DNA of 64,000 nucleotides from Pseudomonas sp. GOM7. GTDB lineage: Bacteria > Pseudomonadota > Gammaproteobacteria > Pseudomonadales > Pseudomonadaceae. The translations under genes and the position numbers were made by a program. The notes under the pieces were generated by a model that did not search any database, was not told the DNA's origin, and was given only the letters and a program-made list of their open reading frames with translations. The stretch spans positions 1,922,001 to 1,986,000 of the forward strand of contig NZ_CP113519.1 of NCBI RefSeq assembly GCF_026723825.1. The letters run 5' to 3'. The stretch's first letter is position 1. Every line of letters starts with the position of its first letter. Positions 25,659 through 35,232 of the stretch are shown piece by piece.

Positions 25659-27491
25659 ATGAAGCAGATCGTCAAGGTAAGTGGCTTGCAGGTGGCCGCC
25701 CGCAATGACCAGGGCATCGACGTACCGATCGTGCAGGGGGCCGAATTCAGCCTGAACAAGGGCGAGGTGCTGGCGCTGATCGGTGAGTCCGGCTCGGGCA
25801 AGAGCACCATCGCCCTGTCACTGATGGGCTATGCCCGCGCCGGTTGCCGCATCGTCGGTGGCTCGGTGCGCATCGGCGAGGTCGATGTGCTGCAGCTCTC
25901 CAACAGCGAGCTGGCCAAGTTGCGCGGGCGCACCGTGGCCTATATCGCGCAGAGCGCGGCAGCGGCCTTCAACCCCTCGAAGACCATCATGGCGCAGGTG
26001 ATCGAAGGCGCCCTGATCCATGGCCTGCTGTCACGCAAGCAGGCGCAGGACAAAGCCGTCGAGCTGTTCCGCGCCCTGGCCTTGCCGGAACCCGAGCGTA
26101 TCGGCGCGCGTTATCCGCACCAGGTCTCGGGCGGGCAGTTGCAACGTCTGATGGCGGCCATGGCGCTGATCACCGACCCAGCCCTGGTGATCCTCGACGA
26201 GCCGACCACGGCGCTGGACGTGACCACCCAGATCGAAGTGCTGCGCGCCTTCAAGCAGGTGGTGCGCGAGCGCGATACCACCGCCATCTACGTGTCCCAC
26301 GATCTGGCCGTGGTGGCGCAGATGGCCGACCGCATCATCGTGCTGCGTGATGGCCAGATTCAGGAGCACAACAGCACCGAACAGATCCTGCGCGAGCCGC
26401 AACATCCCTATACGCGCAGCCTGCTGGCGGCGATGAAGCCAACGGTGCAGGGCGGCGTCAGCGATCATCAGGTCACTCCGGAGGAGGAGGGCCTGCTGCT
26501 CGACGTGCGTGGCCTGGAAATCTGCTACGGCATCAAGAAGGTGCTGCACCAGGTCGACCTCAAGGTGCGGCGTGGCGAGGCAGTGGGGGTGATCGGCGAG
26601 TCCGGTTCGGGCAAGACCACCCTGGCCCAGGCCATCGCCGGCCTGGTCGAACCCTCGGCCGGGCAGATCCTGCTCGATGCTCAGCCGCTGAGCCGCTCTC
26701 TGGATGGGCGCAGCCGCGAGCAGTTCCGGCGCATCCAGTACGTGTTCCAGAATGCCGACACGGCGCTCAACCCGCAGCACAGCATCGAAGACATCCTGGC
26801 CCGGCCACTGCGCTTCTACCACGGCATGAAGGGCGCGCAGCAGCAGCGGCGCATGGCCGAATTGCTGGAGCTGGTGCAGTTGCCGGCCGGCATCGCCCAG
26901 CGCCGCCCCAGCGAGCTGTCCGGTGGCCAGAAGCAACGCATCAACCTGGCACGGGCGCTGGCCGCCGAGCCGGATCTGATCCTCTGTGACGAAGTCACCT
27001 CGGCGCTGGATACCGTGGTCGGCGCGGCGATTCTCGAACTGTTGCGCGACCTGCGCCGCGAGCTGGGCTTGTCCTACCTGTTCATCAGCCACGACATCTC
27101 CACGGTGCGCGCGCTGTGCGACGACATCGTGGTGATGTACAGCGGCCACAAGGTGGAGGCCGGTGATCAGCAGGCCTTCGCCCAGGCGCCGTTTCACCCT
27201 TACACCGACCTGCTGATCAACTCGGTACCGGAGCTGCGCCAGGGCTGGCTGGAAAATTGCGGCGCCAGCTACGGCGCCTTGCCCGTGATCAGCGAGCCGG
27301 CCGTGGGCGCCAGGCTGTGCCCCTTCCTCGATCGTTGTTCGGTGCGTGTCGAGGGGCTGTGCAACCGCCGCGAGCCGCCGCGTGTCCTCATCGCCGGTGG
27401 CAGCGAGGTGCTCTGTCACCGCAGCAGCGCCGAACTGCAGCAGGCGCAGCAGGTGCGCTGCGAGCGCAAGCTTCTGGAAGCCTACGCATGA
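25659..27491 (+). CDS. Fused two-domain ABC transporter ATPase (DppD-DppF type)
   Basis: This 610-residue protein holds two ABC modules. Each has Walker A ([14 protein letters not shown] and [14 protein letters not shown]), a signature ([12 protein letters not shown] and [14 protein letters not shown]) and a Walker B ([13 protein letters not shown] and [13 protein letters not shown]). The C-terminus contains [17 protein letters not shown], the cysteine-bearing tail of oligopeptide-family ATPases. In most Opp/Dpp systems these are separate D and F subunits, so this is a fusion. It begins 1 bp after the permease gene and overlaps the M20 gene at its end. Confidence 0.93.
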   Translation: MKQIVKVSGLQVAARNDQGIDVPIVQGAEFSLNKGEVLALIGESGSGKSTIALSLMGYARAGCRIVGGSVRIGEVDVLQLSNSELAKLRGRTVAYIAQSAAAAFNPSKTIMAQVIEGALIHGLLSRKQAQDKAVELFRALALPEPERIGARYPHQVSGGQLQRLMAAMALITDPALVILDEPTTALDVTTQIEVLRAFKQVVRERDTTAIYVSHDLAVVAQMADRIIVLRDGQIQEHNSTEQILREPQHPYTRSLLAAMKPTVQGGVSDHQVTPEEEGLLLDVRGLEICYGIKKVLHQVDLKVRRGEAVGVIGESGSGKTTLAQAIAGLVEPSAGQILLDAQPLSRSLDGRSREQFRRIQYVFQNADTALNPQHSIEDILARPLRFYHGMKGAQQQRRMAELLELVQLPAGIAQRRPSELSGGQKQRINLARALAAEPDLILCDEVTSALDTVVGAAILELLRDLRRELGLSYLFISHDISTVRALCDDIVVMYSGHKVEAGDQQAFAQAPFHPYTDLLINSVPELRQGWLENCGASYGALPVISEPAVGARLCPFLDRCSVRVEGLCNRREPPRVLIAGGSEVLCHRSSAELQQAQQVRCERKLLEAYA

Positions 27492-28645
27492 GAGCCCGGG
27501 CACTGGAGATCTGCAAACGTCTGATCGCCTTCGACAGCGTTTCCTCGGAGTCCAACCTGGCGCTGATCGACTATGTGCGCGAGCTGCTGGCGAGCCGGGG
27601 CATCGAGTCGCTGATCGTCAAGGACGAGAGCGGACGCAAGGCCAACCTGTTCGCCAGCGTCGGCCCGCGTGAGGTGCCGGGCATCCTGCTGTCCGGGCAC
27701 ACCGACGTGGTGCCGGCGGCCGGCCAGGCCTGGACGCTGCCGGCCTTCGCGCTGACGCAGCGCGACGGGCGCCTGTATGGCCGCGGCAGTTGCGACATGA
27801 AGGGCTTCATCGCCCTGGCCATCGACGCCATGCTGAACGCGGCCGATGGCCCCCTGAATCGCCCATTGCAACTGGCCCTGTCCCATGACGAGGAAATCGG
27901 CTGCGTTGGCGTGCGCCGGCTGCTCGACGTGCTGCACCTGGCGCCGGTTCGGCCGATGTTGTGCATCGTCGGTGAGCCGACACGCATGCAGTTCGTCCTC
28001 GGCCACAAGGGCAAGGGCTCCTACCGCGCCCTGTGTCGTGGCCAGGAGGCGCATTCCTCGCTGGCGCCGCGTTCGGCCAATGCCATTCACCTGGCCTGCG
28101 ACTTCATCGCCACGCTGCGCGAGGGCCAGCGGCGTTTGCAACAGCAGGGCGCGCACGACGCCGCCTACGACGTGCCCTATAGCACCGTGCATGTCGGCCA
28201 GATCGCCGGCGGCAAGGCACTGAACATCGTGCCCAACCTGTGCAGCCTGGATTTCGAGGTGCGCAACCTGCCGGCCGATGACCTCGACGGCTTCATCGAG
28301 CAGATGCGTGAGCAGGCCGAGGCCATTGCCGCCGAGGCCAAGCGCCTGTCCAGCGTGGCGACCATCGAGATCGAGACGTTGAACGTCTACCCCGGCCTCG
28401 ACACCCACCCCAGTGTGGAAGCCGTGCGCTTTCTGCAAGCGTTCGCCGAGCCGGGTACGGGCACTGCCAAGGTGTCGTTCGGCACCGAGGGTGGTCTGTT
28501 CACCCAGCGCCTGGACGTGCCGGTGGTGGTCTGCGGGCCGGGCTCCATCGAACAGGCGCACAAGCCCGACGAGTTCGTCGAGCTGAGCCAGATGGACGCT
28601 GGCGAGCGCTTTCTCGACGGCCTGCTGGGCTCGTTGCGTAGCTGA
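27488..28645 (+). CDS. M20 family metallo-amidohydrolase (ArgE/DapE-like)
   Basis: This 385-residue protein starts at ATG 27488, inside the last codon of the ATPase gene (ATGA). Metal ligands are recognisable: H71 and D73 in LLSGHTDVVP, D103 in GRGSCDMKGF, the catalytic and ligand glutamates in SHDEEIGC (E135-E136), the later E in CIVGEPT, and a C-terminal histidine in SIEQAHKPDEF. It resembles N-acetylornithine deacetylases, which cleave N-acyl bonds of amino acids. Coupling to an importer operon suggests that it hydrolyses an imported or partially oxidised N-acyl substrate. Confidence 0.92.
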   Translation: MRARALEICKRLIAFDSVSSESNLALIDYVRELLASRGIESLIVKDESGRKANLFASVGPREVPGILLSGHTDVVPAAGQAWTLPAFALTQRDGRLYGRGSCDMKGFIALAIDAMLNAADGPLNRPLQLALSHDEEIGCVGVRRLLDVLHLAPVRPMLCIVGEPTRMQFVLGHKGKGSYRALCRGQEAHSSLAPRSANAIHLACDFIATLREGQRRLQQQGAHDAAYDVPYSTVHVGQIAGGKALNIVPNLCSLDFEVRNLPADDLDGFIEQMREQAEAIAAEAKRLSSVATIEIETLNVYPGLDTHPSVEAVRFLQAFAEPGTGTAKVSFGTEGGLFTQRLDVPVVVCGPGSIEQAHKPDEFVELSQMDAGERFLDGLLGSLRS

Positions 28646-28692
28646 CACGGGGCCCCGACCAGGGGCGGCAGAGCCTGCCGTGGCGGGGCGAT

Positions 28693-28733
28693 TTTCAGCA
28701 TCCGCCACTGTGCAAGGCGCGCTTTCAGCATCC
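28693..28733 (+). promoter_or_regulatory. Direct repeat TTTCAGCATCC upstream of GabD-like gene
   Basis: TTTCAGCATCC occurs at 28693-28703 and 28723-28733, exactly 30 bp apart, and both are followed by a C/G-rich CGCC. The pair lies 53-93 bp before the start codon at 28786, in the 140-bp gap between two operons. It is a plausible regulator site, perhaps for the Lrp protein encoded at 33576. Confidence 0.5.
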
Positions 28734-28785
28734 TCGCCTGCCGCCCCTCAATAGACTGAAGGTCATCTCGAAAGCGGAGTCCATC

Positions 28786-30252
28786 ATGTTGAAGAATCGT
28801 TTGCAGGATCCCAGCCTTCTGGTCGAGCGTGCCTATATCGATGGGCAGTGGCAGGCGGCTGACAACGGTGCCACGCTGGAGGTGATCAACCCCGCCAGCG
28901 GCGAATGCATCGCCCGCGTACCGGCCCTGCAGGGCAGCGAAACCCGCCGCGCCATCGAGGCCGCCGAGCGCGCCTGGCCGGCCTGGCGGGCGCGCCCGGC
29001 CGCCGAGCGCGCGGCGCTGCTGGAGCGCTGGTATCAGGCCATGCTCGACAACCTCGACGACCTGGCACTGATCATGACCTGCGAGCAGGGCAAGCCCCTG
29101 GCCGAAGCCCAAGGCGAGATCCGCTATGGCGCCAGTTTCGTCAAATGGTTCGCCGAGGAGGCGCGCCGCGTCTATGGCGAAACCATTCCCGCGCCCAGCG
29201 GTGATCGGCGCCTGCTGACCCTCAAGCAGCCCGTGGGCGTGTGTGCGGCCATCACTCCATGGAACTTCCCCAATGCCATGATCACGCGCAAGTGCGCGCC
29301 GGCCCTGGCTGCCGGTTGCCCGATCGTGGTCAAGCCTTCCGAGCTGACCCCGCTGTCGGCCCTGGCCCTGGCGGTGCTGGCCGAGCGCGTGGGTATCCCT
29401 GCCGGGGTGTTCAACGTGCTGACCGGTATGCCGGCGGGCATCGGTGAAGAACTCACCGGCAACCCCACGGTGCGCAAGATTTCCTTCACCGGCTCCACCG
29501 CCGTCGGCCGCCTGCTGATGCGCCAGAGCGCCGAGCAGATCAAGCGCCTGAGCCTGGAGCTGGGCGGCAATGCGCCGTTCATCGTGTTCGATGACGCCGA
29601 CCTGGAACAGGCGATTGCCGGGGTGATGCAGAGCAAGTTTCGCAACGCCGGGCAGACCTGCGTGTGCGCCAACCGCATCCTGGTGCAGGACGGCATCTAC
29701 GCGCGCTTCGCCGCGCGCCTGGTGGAGGAGGTGGGCAAGCTCCAGGTCGGCGACGGCCTGCACGCCGGCACCACCATCGGCCCGCTGATCAACGCTGCGG
29801 CCGTGAGCAAGGTCGCCCGGCATATCGACGATGCCCTGAGTCAGGGCGCGACGCTGCTCTGCGGCGGGATGCCGACGGGGGAGGGGCAGTTCGTCCAGCC
29901 CAGCGTGCTCGGCGATGCTCACCCCGGCATGTTGCTGGCCAATGAAGAAACCTTCGGCCCGGTCGCGCCGCTGATGCGCTTCAGTACCGAGGAACAGGCG
30001 CTGGAAATGGCCAACGCCACGCCCTATGGCCTCGGTGCCTACTTCTTCACCCAGGACATGCGTCGTTCCTGGCGCGTCGGCGAGGCACTGGAGTTCGGCA
30101 TGGTCGGCCTCAACACCGGGCTGATCTCGATGGAGGTGGCGCCCTTTGGCGGCGTCAAGCAATCGGGTCTGGGCCGCGAGGGCTCCCGATACGGCCTCGA
30201 CGAATACCTGGAAATCAAGGCATTTCATATCGGCGGCCTGCTGGGCGCGTGA
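28786..30252 (+). CDS. Aldehyde dehydrogenase, succinate-semialdehyde dehydrogenase (GabD)-like
   Basis: This 488-residue protein matches NAD(P)-dependent succinate semialdehyde dehydrogenases throughout. It has AYIDGQWQAADNG at the N-terminus, ITPWNFPNAMITRK, KPSELTPLSALAL, FTGSTAVGRLLM, the general base in LSLELGGNAPFIVF and catalytic C292 in NAGQTCVCANR; the C-x-C arrangement is typical of GabD. GVKQSGLGREGS near the end is also family-specific. It should oxidise a C4 semialdehyde. Followed 8 bp later by a D-malate/tartrate-type dehydrogenase and then by a GabT-like transaminase, it may act on succinate semialdehyde or a hydroxylated analogue. Confidence 0.92.
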   Translation: MLKNRLQDPSLLVERAYIDGQWQAADNGATLEVINPASGECIARVPALQGSETRRAIEAAERAWPAWRARPAAERAALLERWYQAMLDNLDDLALIMTCEQGKPLAEAQGEIRYGASFVKWFAEEARRVYGETIPAPSGDRRLLTLKQPVGVCAAITPWNFPNAMITRKCAPALAAGCPIVVKPSELTPLSALALAVLAERVGIPAGVFNVLTGMPAGIGEELTGNPTVRKISFTGSTAVGRLLMRQSAEQIKRLSLELGGNAPFIVFDDADLEQAIAGVMQSKFRNAGQTCVCANRILVQDGIYARFAARLVEEVGKLQVGDGLHAGTTIGPLINAAAVSKVARHIDDALSQGATLLCGGMPTGEGQFVQPSVLGDAHPGMLLANEETFGPVAPLMRFSTEEQALEMANATPYGLGAYFFTQDMRRSWRVGEALEFGMVGLNTGLISMEVAPFGGVKQSGLGREGSRYGLDEYLEIKAFHIGGLLGA

Positions 30253-30260
30253 GGTGAGGC

Positions 30261-31340
30261 ATGAGCAAAACCTACAGAATCGCTGCCATCGCCGGTGACG
30301 GCATCGGCCAGGAAGTGATGCCCGAGGGCCTGCGCGTGCTGCAGCAGGCCGCTGCCAAGTGGGAACTGCAACTGAGCATCGAAGTGTTCGAGTGGGCCAA
30401 CTGCGACTATTACCTGCAGCACGGGCAGATGATGCCCGACGACTGGTTCGAGCAGCTCAAGGGCTTCGACGCCATCTACTTCGGCGCCGTTGGCTGGCCG
30501 GACAAGGTACCCGATCACATCTCGCTGTGGGGCTCGCTGCTCAGGTTCCGCCGCGACTTCGACCAGTACGTGAACATCCGCCCGGTGCGCCTGTTCCCTG
30601 GCGTACCTTGCCCGCTGGCCGGGCGCGAGCCGGGCGATATCGATTTCGTGGTGATCCGCGAGAACACCGAGGGCGAGTATTCCTCGGTGGGCGGCAAGAT
30701 GTTCGAGGGTAGCGAGCACGAGTTCGTGCTGCAGGAGTCGGTGTTCACCCGCCGGGGCGTGGATCGCATCCTCAGGTTCGCCTTCGACTTAGCGCAGAGC
30801 CGGCCGCGCCAGCGCCTTACCGCCGCGACCAAGTCCAACGGCATCTCCATCAGCATGCCCTACTGGGACGAGCGCACCGAGCTGATGGCCGCCCAGTACC
30901 CCGAGGTGAGCTGGGACAAGCAGCACATCGACATCCTCTGCGCGCGCTTCGTGCTGCAGCCGGATCGCTTCGACGTGGTGGTGGCCTCCAACCTGTTCGG
31001 CGACATTCTTTCCGACCTCGGCCCGGCCTGCGCCGGCACCATCGGCATCGCGCCGTCGGCCAACCTCGACCCCGAGCGGCGCTTCCCCTCGCTGTTCGAG
31101 CCGGTGCACGGTTCGGCGCCGGACATCTTCGGGCGCAACATCGCCAACCCCATCGCGATGATCTGGTCCGGTGCGCTGATGCTGGATTTTCTCGGCGCCG
31201 GCGATGCCCGTTATCGCGCGGCCCACGACGGCATCCTCGCGGCCATCGAGCAGGTCATCGCCAGCGGAGCGGTGACTCCCGATCTCGGCGGCCAGGGTTC
31301 GACCCAGGACGTCGGCAAGGCCATCGCGGCAGTGCTGTGA
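30261..31340 (+). CDS. Tartrate/D-malate dehydrogenase-like decarboxylating dehydrogenase
   Basis: This 359-residue protein belongs to the isocitrate/isopropylmalate dehydrogenase family. AAIAGDGIGQEVMPEGLRVL begins it, and DAIYFGAVGWPDKVPDHISL is the signature of the tartrate/D-malate dehydrogenase branch. VIRENTEGEYSS, the catalytic K in TAATKSNGISISMPYWD, and DVVVASNLFGDILSDLGPA with the metal-binding aspartates follow. EPVHGSAPDIFGRNIANPIA closes the NAD site. The enzyme would oxidatively decarboxylate D-malate to pyruvate, or act on tartrate. Between GabD- and GabT-like genes it suggests that a hydroxy-C4 acid is an intermediate. Confidence 0.92.
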   Translation: MSKTYRIAAIAGDGIGQEVMPEGLRVLQQAAAKWELQLSIEVFEWANCDYYLQHGQMMPDDWFEQLKGFDAIYFGAVGWPDKVPDHISLWGSLLRFRRDFDQYVNIRPVRLFPGVPCPLAGREPGDIDFVVIRENTEGEYSSVGGKMFEGSEHEFVLQESVFTRRGVDRILRFAFDLAQSRPRQRLTAATKSNGISISMPYWDERTELMAAQYPEVSWDKQHIDILCARFVLQPDRFDVVVASNLFGDILSDLGPACAGTIGIAPSANLDPERRFPSLFEPVHGSAPDIFGRNIANPIAMIWSGALMLDFLGAGDARYRAAHDGILAAIEQVIASGAVTPDLGGQGSTQDVGKAIAAVL

Positions 31341-31509
31341 TGGCACGCGGCGCTCTACCTCAAGGGCTGGCCGATTCTGCCGTTTGCCGTGAGCAAAACA
31401 GTCGATCCGTGTATCTGGGCCGCCAAGTTCGGCTTAGAACGTTGCCCGCAAGGCTTAACCTGAACTGCATCGCAGCCCCCCAGGCTGCCCGCTCACCATG
31501 GGACCTGTC

Positions 31510-32805
31510 ATGAACAGCAAATGCGAAGAAACCCCTTACCTGTTGCAACAGCGTGAACGCTTCGTGCCGCGCGGCCTGCTCACCGCCCATCCGTTGGTCA
31601 TCGAGCGCGCCCAGGGCGCCGAAGTCTGGGACGTGGACGGCAAGCGCTACCTGGATTTCGTCGGTGGCATCGGCGTCATGAACATAGGCCACAACCACCC
31701 GCAGGTGCTCGCCGCCGTGCAGGCGCAACTGCAGAAGGTCACCCATGCCTGCTTCCAGGTGGTGGCCTACCGGCCTTACCTGGACCTGGTGCAGCGCCTG
31801 AGTGAACTGGTGGCCGGTGACAGCGGCATCGCCCACAAGGCGGCACTGTTCACCTCGGGCGCCGAGGCGGTGGAGAACGCGGTGAAGATCGCCCGTGCCC
31901 ATACCCAGCGCCCGGCGGTGATCGCCTTCCGTGGCGGCTTCCATGGCCGTACCTTGCTCGGCACCACCCTGACCGGCATGAGTCAGCCCTACAAACAGAA
32001 CTTCGGCCTGGCCCCCGAGGTGTTCCATACCCCGTACCCCAATGCCTATCGCGGCTTCACCAGCGACATGGCGCTGGCCGCCCTGCACGAGCTGTTCGCC
32101 ACCCAGGTGACGCCGGATCGAGTGGCCGCCATTCTCATCGAGCCGGTGCAGGGCGATGGTGGCTTCCTTGCCGCGCCGCCGGAGTTTCTCCAGGCACTGC
32201 GCGAGCTGACCGAGCGACATGGCATCGTGCTGATTCTCGACGAAGTGCAGGCCGGCTTCGGCCGTACCGGCACCTGGTTCGGCTTCCAGCATGCGGGCAT
32301 CCAGCCCGATCTGGTCACCGTGGCCAAGAGCCTGGCTGCCGGCATGCCGATTTCCGGCGTGGTGGGGCGTGCCGAGATCATGGACGCCGCCGCGCCGGGC
32401 GGCCTTGGCGGCACCTACGGCGGCAACGCCCTGGCCTGCGCTGCCGCCCTGGCGGTGATCGACACCTATGAACGCGAGCACCTGCTGGCCCGTGGCGAGC
32501 AACTGGGTCAGCACCTGCGTCAGGGCTTGCTGGCGTTGCAGGCGCGCTACCCGCAGATCGGCGACGTGCGTGGCAGCGGCTTCATGCTGGCCATGGAACT
32601 GGTCAAGGACGACGCCGCGCGCAGCCCGGATGCCGAACTCAACCAGCGCATCATCGACGAGGCGCGCAAGGGTGGCCTGCTGGTGATCAAGTGCGGCATA
32701 TACCGCAACGTGCTGCGCTTCCTCGCGCCGCTGGTCACCGAACCGGCGCAGATCGACGAAGCGTTGGTGATTCTCGACGGCGCCTTGCAGCGCGCGCTGC
32801 GCTGA
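31510..32805 (+). CDS. Class III aminotransferase, 4-aminobutyrate transaminase (GabT)-like
   Basis: The start is taken at ATG 31510 (MNSKCEETP); an in-frame ATG lies 12 bp upstream. The 431-residue protein has VWDVDGKRYLDFVGGIGVMN, the PLP phosphate loop LFTSGAEAVENAVKIA, AFRGGFHGRT, the aspartate in VLILDEVQAGFGRTG and the Schiff-base lysine K273 in VTVAKSLAAGMP. These are GabT features. It transfers the omega-amino group of GABA or a related compound to 2-oxoglutarate, giving the semialdehyde used by the GabD-like enzyme at 28786. A 169-bp gap with no clear terminator precedes it. Confidence 0.92.
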   Translation: MNSKCEETPYLLQQRERFVPRGLLTAHPLVIERAQGAEVWDVDGKRYLDFVGGIGVMNIGHNHPQVLAAVQAQLQKVTHACFQVVAYRPYLDLVQRLSELVAGDSGIAHKAALFTSGAEAVENAVKIARAHTQRPAVIAFRGGFHGRTLLGTTLTGMSQPYKQNFGLAPEVFHTPYPNAYRGFTSDMALAALHELFATQVTPDRVAAILIEPVQGDGGFLAAPPEFLQALRELTERHGIVLILDEVQAGFGRTGTWFGFQHAGIQPDLVTVAKSLAAGMPISGVVGRAEIMDAAAPGGLGGTYGGNALACAAALAVIDTYEREHLLARGEQLGQHLRQGLLALQARYPQIGDVRGSGFMLAMELVKDDAARSPDAELNQRIIDEARKGGLLVIKCGIYRNVLRFLAPLVTEPAQIDEALVILDGALQRALR

Positions 32806-32878
32806 GCCGCTTCGGGCCGTTGCCGCAGAGGTGCCCAGAGGTGGCAGCGGCCATTGAACCTGTGGAGGTTTTAAAGCC

Positions 32879-33535
32879 ATGGAACTGACGGACTATCGTG
32901 CCCTGTTGATCGACTGCGACGAAGTGCTGATCGACCGTGATTCGGGGATCTGGACTGCGTTGCAAACGCTGCTGGCCCAACACCCACAACCGCCCGAGAA
33001 GGATGAGGTGCTGGAGCTGTTCCGGCAGATTTCCCAGGCGCTGGCGCCGCGCTTCGATGAGCTGGGGGTCGGCGGCTCGCTGTGTTTCGCCCATCGCCAA
33101 TTGGCTCAGAAGCTGGGCCTGGAAGCCAGTTGGGAGGAGGGCATGGCCTTCGCCCGTTCGGCTTGTGACTGGCCATTGTTCGAGGATGCCCCCGGCGCGC
33201 TGCTGTACCTGCGCAAGTTCTACCGCGTGCTGGTCTATGCCGATCGCGACAGCGCCGACCGCGACCCATTATGCGAGCGCCTGGGCATCGCCAGCGAGGA
33301 GCTGTTCTCCCCGGCCGCCAGTCCCCTGAGCGACCCGGCCTGGTTGCAGGCCAACGACCTGCAGCGCAAGCATCTGCTGCTGATCACCAGCGCCGCCGCC
33401 CGCCCCATGGCGCCCGTGGACATGTGCCTGATCCGCCGCGCCGAGAGTGTCCATGCCCAGCCTTGCCAGGCGCATTTCTGTGCGAGCAGCATGGCGGACC
33501 TGGTCGCGCTGCATCAGTTGTCTTTACGGGGCTGA
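32879..33535 (+). CDS. HAD superfamily hydrolase-like protein
   Basis: This 218-residue protein has the N-terminal HAD nucleophile motif RALLIDCDEVLIDRDSG (D-x-D-x-V), followed by a helical cap region and YRVLVYADRDSADRD in the place of motif II. The later motifs are weak (LLITSAAARPM, VDMCLIRR), so catalytic competence is uncertain. It is unrelated in detail to the 222-residue HAD pair at 16165 and 19994. It lies between the GabT-like and Lrp genes, 40 bp before the latter, in the same transcription direction. Confidence 0.75.
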   Translation: MELTDYRALLIDCDEVLIDRDSGIWTALQTLLAQHPQPPEKDEVLELFRQISQALAPRFDELGVGGSLCFAHRQLAQKLGLEASWEEGMAFARSACDWPLFEDAPGALLYLRKFYRVLVYADRDSADRDPLCERLGIASEELFSPAASPLSDPAWLQANDLQRKHLLLITSAAARPMAPVDMCLIRRAESVHAQPCQAHFCASSMADLVALHQLSLRG

Positions 33536-33575
33536 GTTTGCTAGAAAGACGCACGGCGTATTCGAGAGGTAAGCG

Positions 33576-34067
33576 ATGGAAGGTGGATTGAAGCTGGATC
33601 GGATCGACATCAACATCCTGGTCGAATTGCAGAAGGATGGGCGCATCACCAACGTCAGCCTGGCCGACGCCGTGGGTCTTTCTGCCAGCCCATGCCTGCA
33701 ACGGGTCAAACGCCTCGAAGCGGCTGGCTACATCTCCGGCTACAACGCCCACCTCAACCTGGCCAAGATCACCGAATCGGTGACGGTATTCACCGAAGTC
33801 ACCCTCAGTGACCACAAGCGTGAAGACTTCGCCAAGTTCGAGTCCAACATCCGCCTGGTCGATGAAGTGCTCGAATGCCACCTGATCAGTGGTGGCTACG
33901 ACTACCTGGTGCGCTTCATGACCCGCAGCATCCAGCACTACCAGGACGTGATGGAAGGCCTGCTGGACAAGAACATCGGCATCTCCAAGTACTTCAGCTA
34001 CATCGTCATCAAATCTCCCGTGCACAAGGATGGCGTGCCCCTGCGCAAGCTGCTGAGCCAGCAATAG
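33576..34067 (+). CDS. Lrp/AsnC family transcriptional regulator
   Basis: This 163-residue protein has the N-terminal HTH LDRIDINILVELQKDGRITN then VSLADAVGLSASPCLQRVKR and LEAAGYISGY, the exact Lrp/AsnC pattern. The C-terminal RAM domain for amino-acid binding follows (LVDEVLECHLISGGYDYLVR, KYFSYIVIKSPVHKDGVPL). It is the last gene of the + strand catabolic region and a good candidate for local control, for example through the TTTCAGCATCC repeats at 28693. The usual effector would be an amino acid. Confidence 0.93.
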   Translation: MEGGLKLDRIDINILVELQKDGRITNVSLADAVGLSASPCLQRVKRLEAAGYISGYNAHLNLAKITESVTVFTEVTLSDHKREDFAKFESNIRLVDEVLECHLISGGYDYLVRFMTRSIQHYQDVMEGLLDKNIGISKYFSYIVIKSPVHKDGVPLRKLLSQQ

Positions 34068-34104
34068 GCGAAACGGCATTTTCTCCTAGCGACAGGCTTG
34101 CCGC

Positions 34105-34965
34105 TCAGCGTGCCAGCAGTGCCGGGCGCGGGCGCAAGGTCAGGCCGGCATGCACCACCAGGGTGGCAATCACCAGCGCGCCGCCGTAGAGCGCTGAGTG
34201 AGTCGGCGTTTCCTGCAGGAAGTACCAGACCCACAACGTACCCAGCACGCTTTCCAGCAGGTAGAACAGCGCCACCTCGGCCGAGGGCAAGTAGCGCGTG
34301 GCGTTGTTGATCAACAGCGTGGCCAGCGGCATCTGTACCAGCCCCATGAGCGCCAGCACCCAGTAGCTCGAAGCCTCCAGGCCGAACGGCTGGGCTTTCG
34401 GCCAGGCGATCAGCGCGGCGGCCAGGCCACCGAGGGCGATCAGCGGCATGCGCTCCAGGGTCGGGTGGCGGCGCAGCAGCGTGAGGTTGGCGCCCACCGC
34501 TGCCGAGGACAGCAGGGCATAGCCATTGCCGGCCAGATCGCCCGCCTGGAAGGCGCCGGCGAACACCACCAGGATGCCCAGAGCGGCCACGCCAATCGCC
34601 AGCCAGGTGTGCAGGGCCACCGGCTCGCCGAGGAAGAAGCGGGTGAACAGCGCGGCGAACAATGGCGCGGTGCAGAGGATGATCACCACGTTGGCGACCT
34701 GGGTATGCAGGATGGCCAGGACGAAGAAGATCGAGATCAACGCCAGCAACAGGGCCGAGGTGGCGCTGAGCAGCGGCTGTGCGCGAATGCTCGCGCGGCT
34801 TCTGGCCGACAGCGAAAACACCCCCAGCGCCAGGCACATCAGCAGGCCGCGCCAGAACAGAATGCTCCAGCCATCGGTATGCGCCAGGCGCACCAGCAGG
34901 CCATCGAAACTGAGTACCACGATGCCGCTGGTGACGAGCCATAAACCGCGTGCTGAGTCTTTCAT
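34105..34965 (-). CDS. EamA-family (DMT) transporter
   Basis: This 286-residue membrane protein is made of two EamA repeats of five helices, the usual drug/metabolite exporter layout. Hydrophobic segments start at LWLVTSGIVVLSFDGLLVRL and end at GGALVIATLVVHAGLTL. HTDGWSILFWRGLLMCLALG and the mid-protein PALHTWLAIGVAALGILVVF-type repeat fit the family. These proteins often export amino acids or metabolites. It is convergent with the Lrp gene, 37 bp apart, and may move a product or intermediate of the pathway, but this is only inferred from position. Confidence 0.9.
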   Translation of the reverse strand: MKDSARGLWLVTSGIVVLSFDGLLVRLAHTDGWSILFWRGLLMCLALGVFSLSARSRASIRAQPLLSATSALLLALISIFFVLAILHTQVANVVIILCTAPLFAALFTRFFLGEPVALHTWLAIGVAALGILVVFAGAFQAGDLAGNGYALLSSAAVGANLTLLRRHPTLERMPLIALGGLAAALIAWPKAQPFGLEASSYWVLALMGLVQMPLATLLINNATRYLPSAEVALFYLLESVLGTLWVWYFLQETPTHSALYGGALVIATLVVHAGLTLRPRPALLAR

Positions 34966-35199
34966 CCCTGTGTCCTCGGGGCCTGTTGTCCTGGCTTGGG
35001 GCGAGCAGAGCGCCGCCAGATTTGAGGCCGATGATGGCCGCGCTGCTGACCGAGAACCTGCCCAGAAACGCCCCGAGCACTGCGGTTAGCGACCTGCTGC
35101 TCCAGGCAGAGGTGATGATGCGGCTGGGCTTGAGTGAAAGCTGTACGAAGCATCGGGTTGCAAGGGCCGCTACCTTAGCCTTGCTGAAGGGTGAGTTAC

Positions 35200-35232
35200 T
35201 GATCGTCCCCACGTGCAGCCTGGGGACGATCA
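35200..35232. repeat. Perfect palindrome resembling a REP element
   Basis: TGATCGTCCCCA (35200-35211) and TGGGGACGATCA (35221-35232) are perfect inverted arms around a 9-bp loop. The TGATCGT-CCCA ends match the REP family at 42161, 42970 and 44288. Confidence 0.75.
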
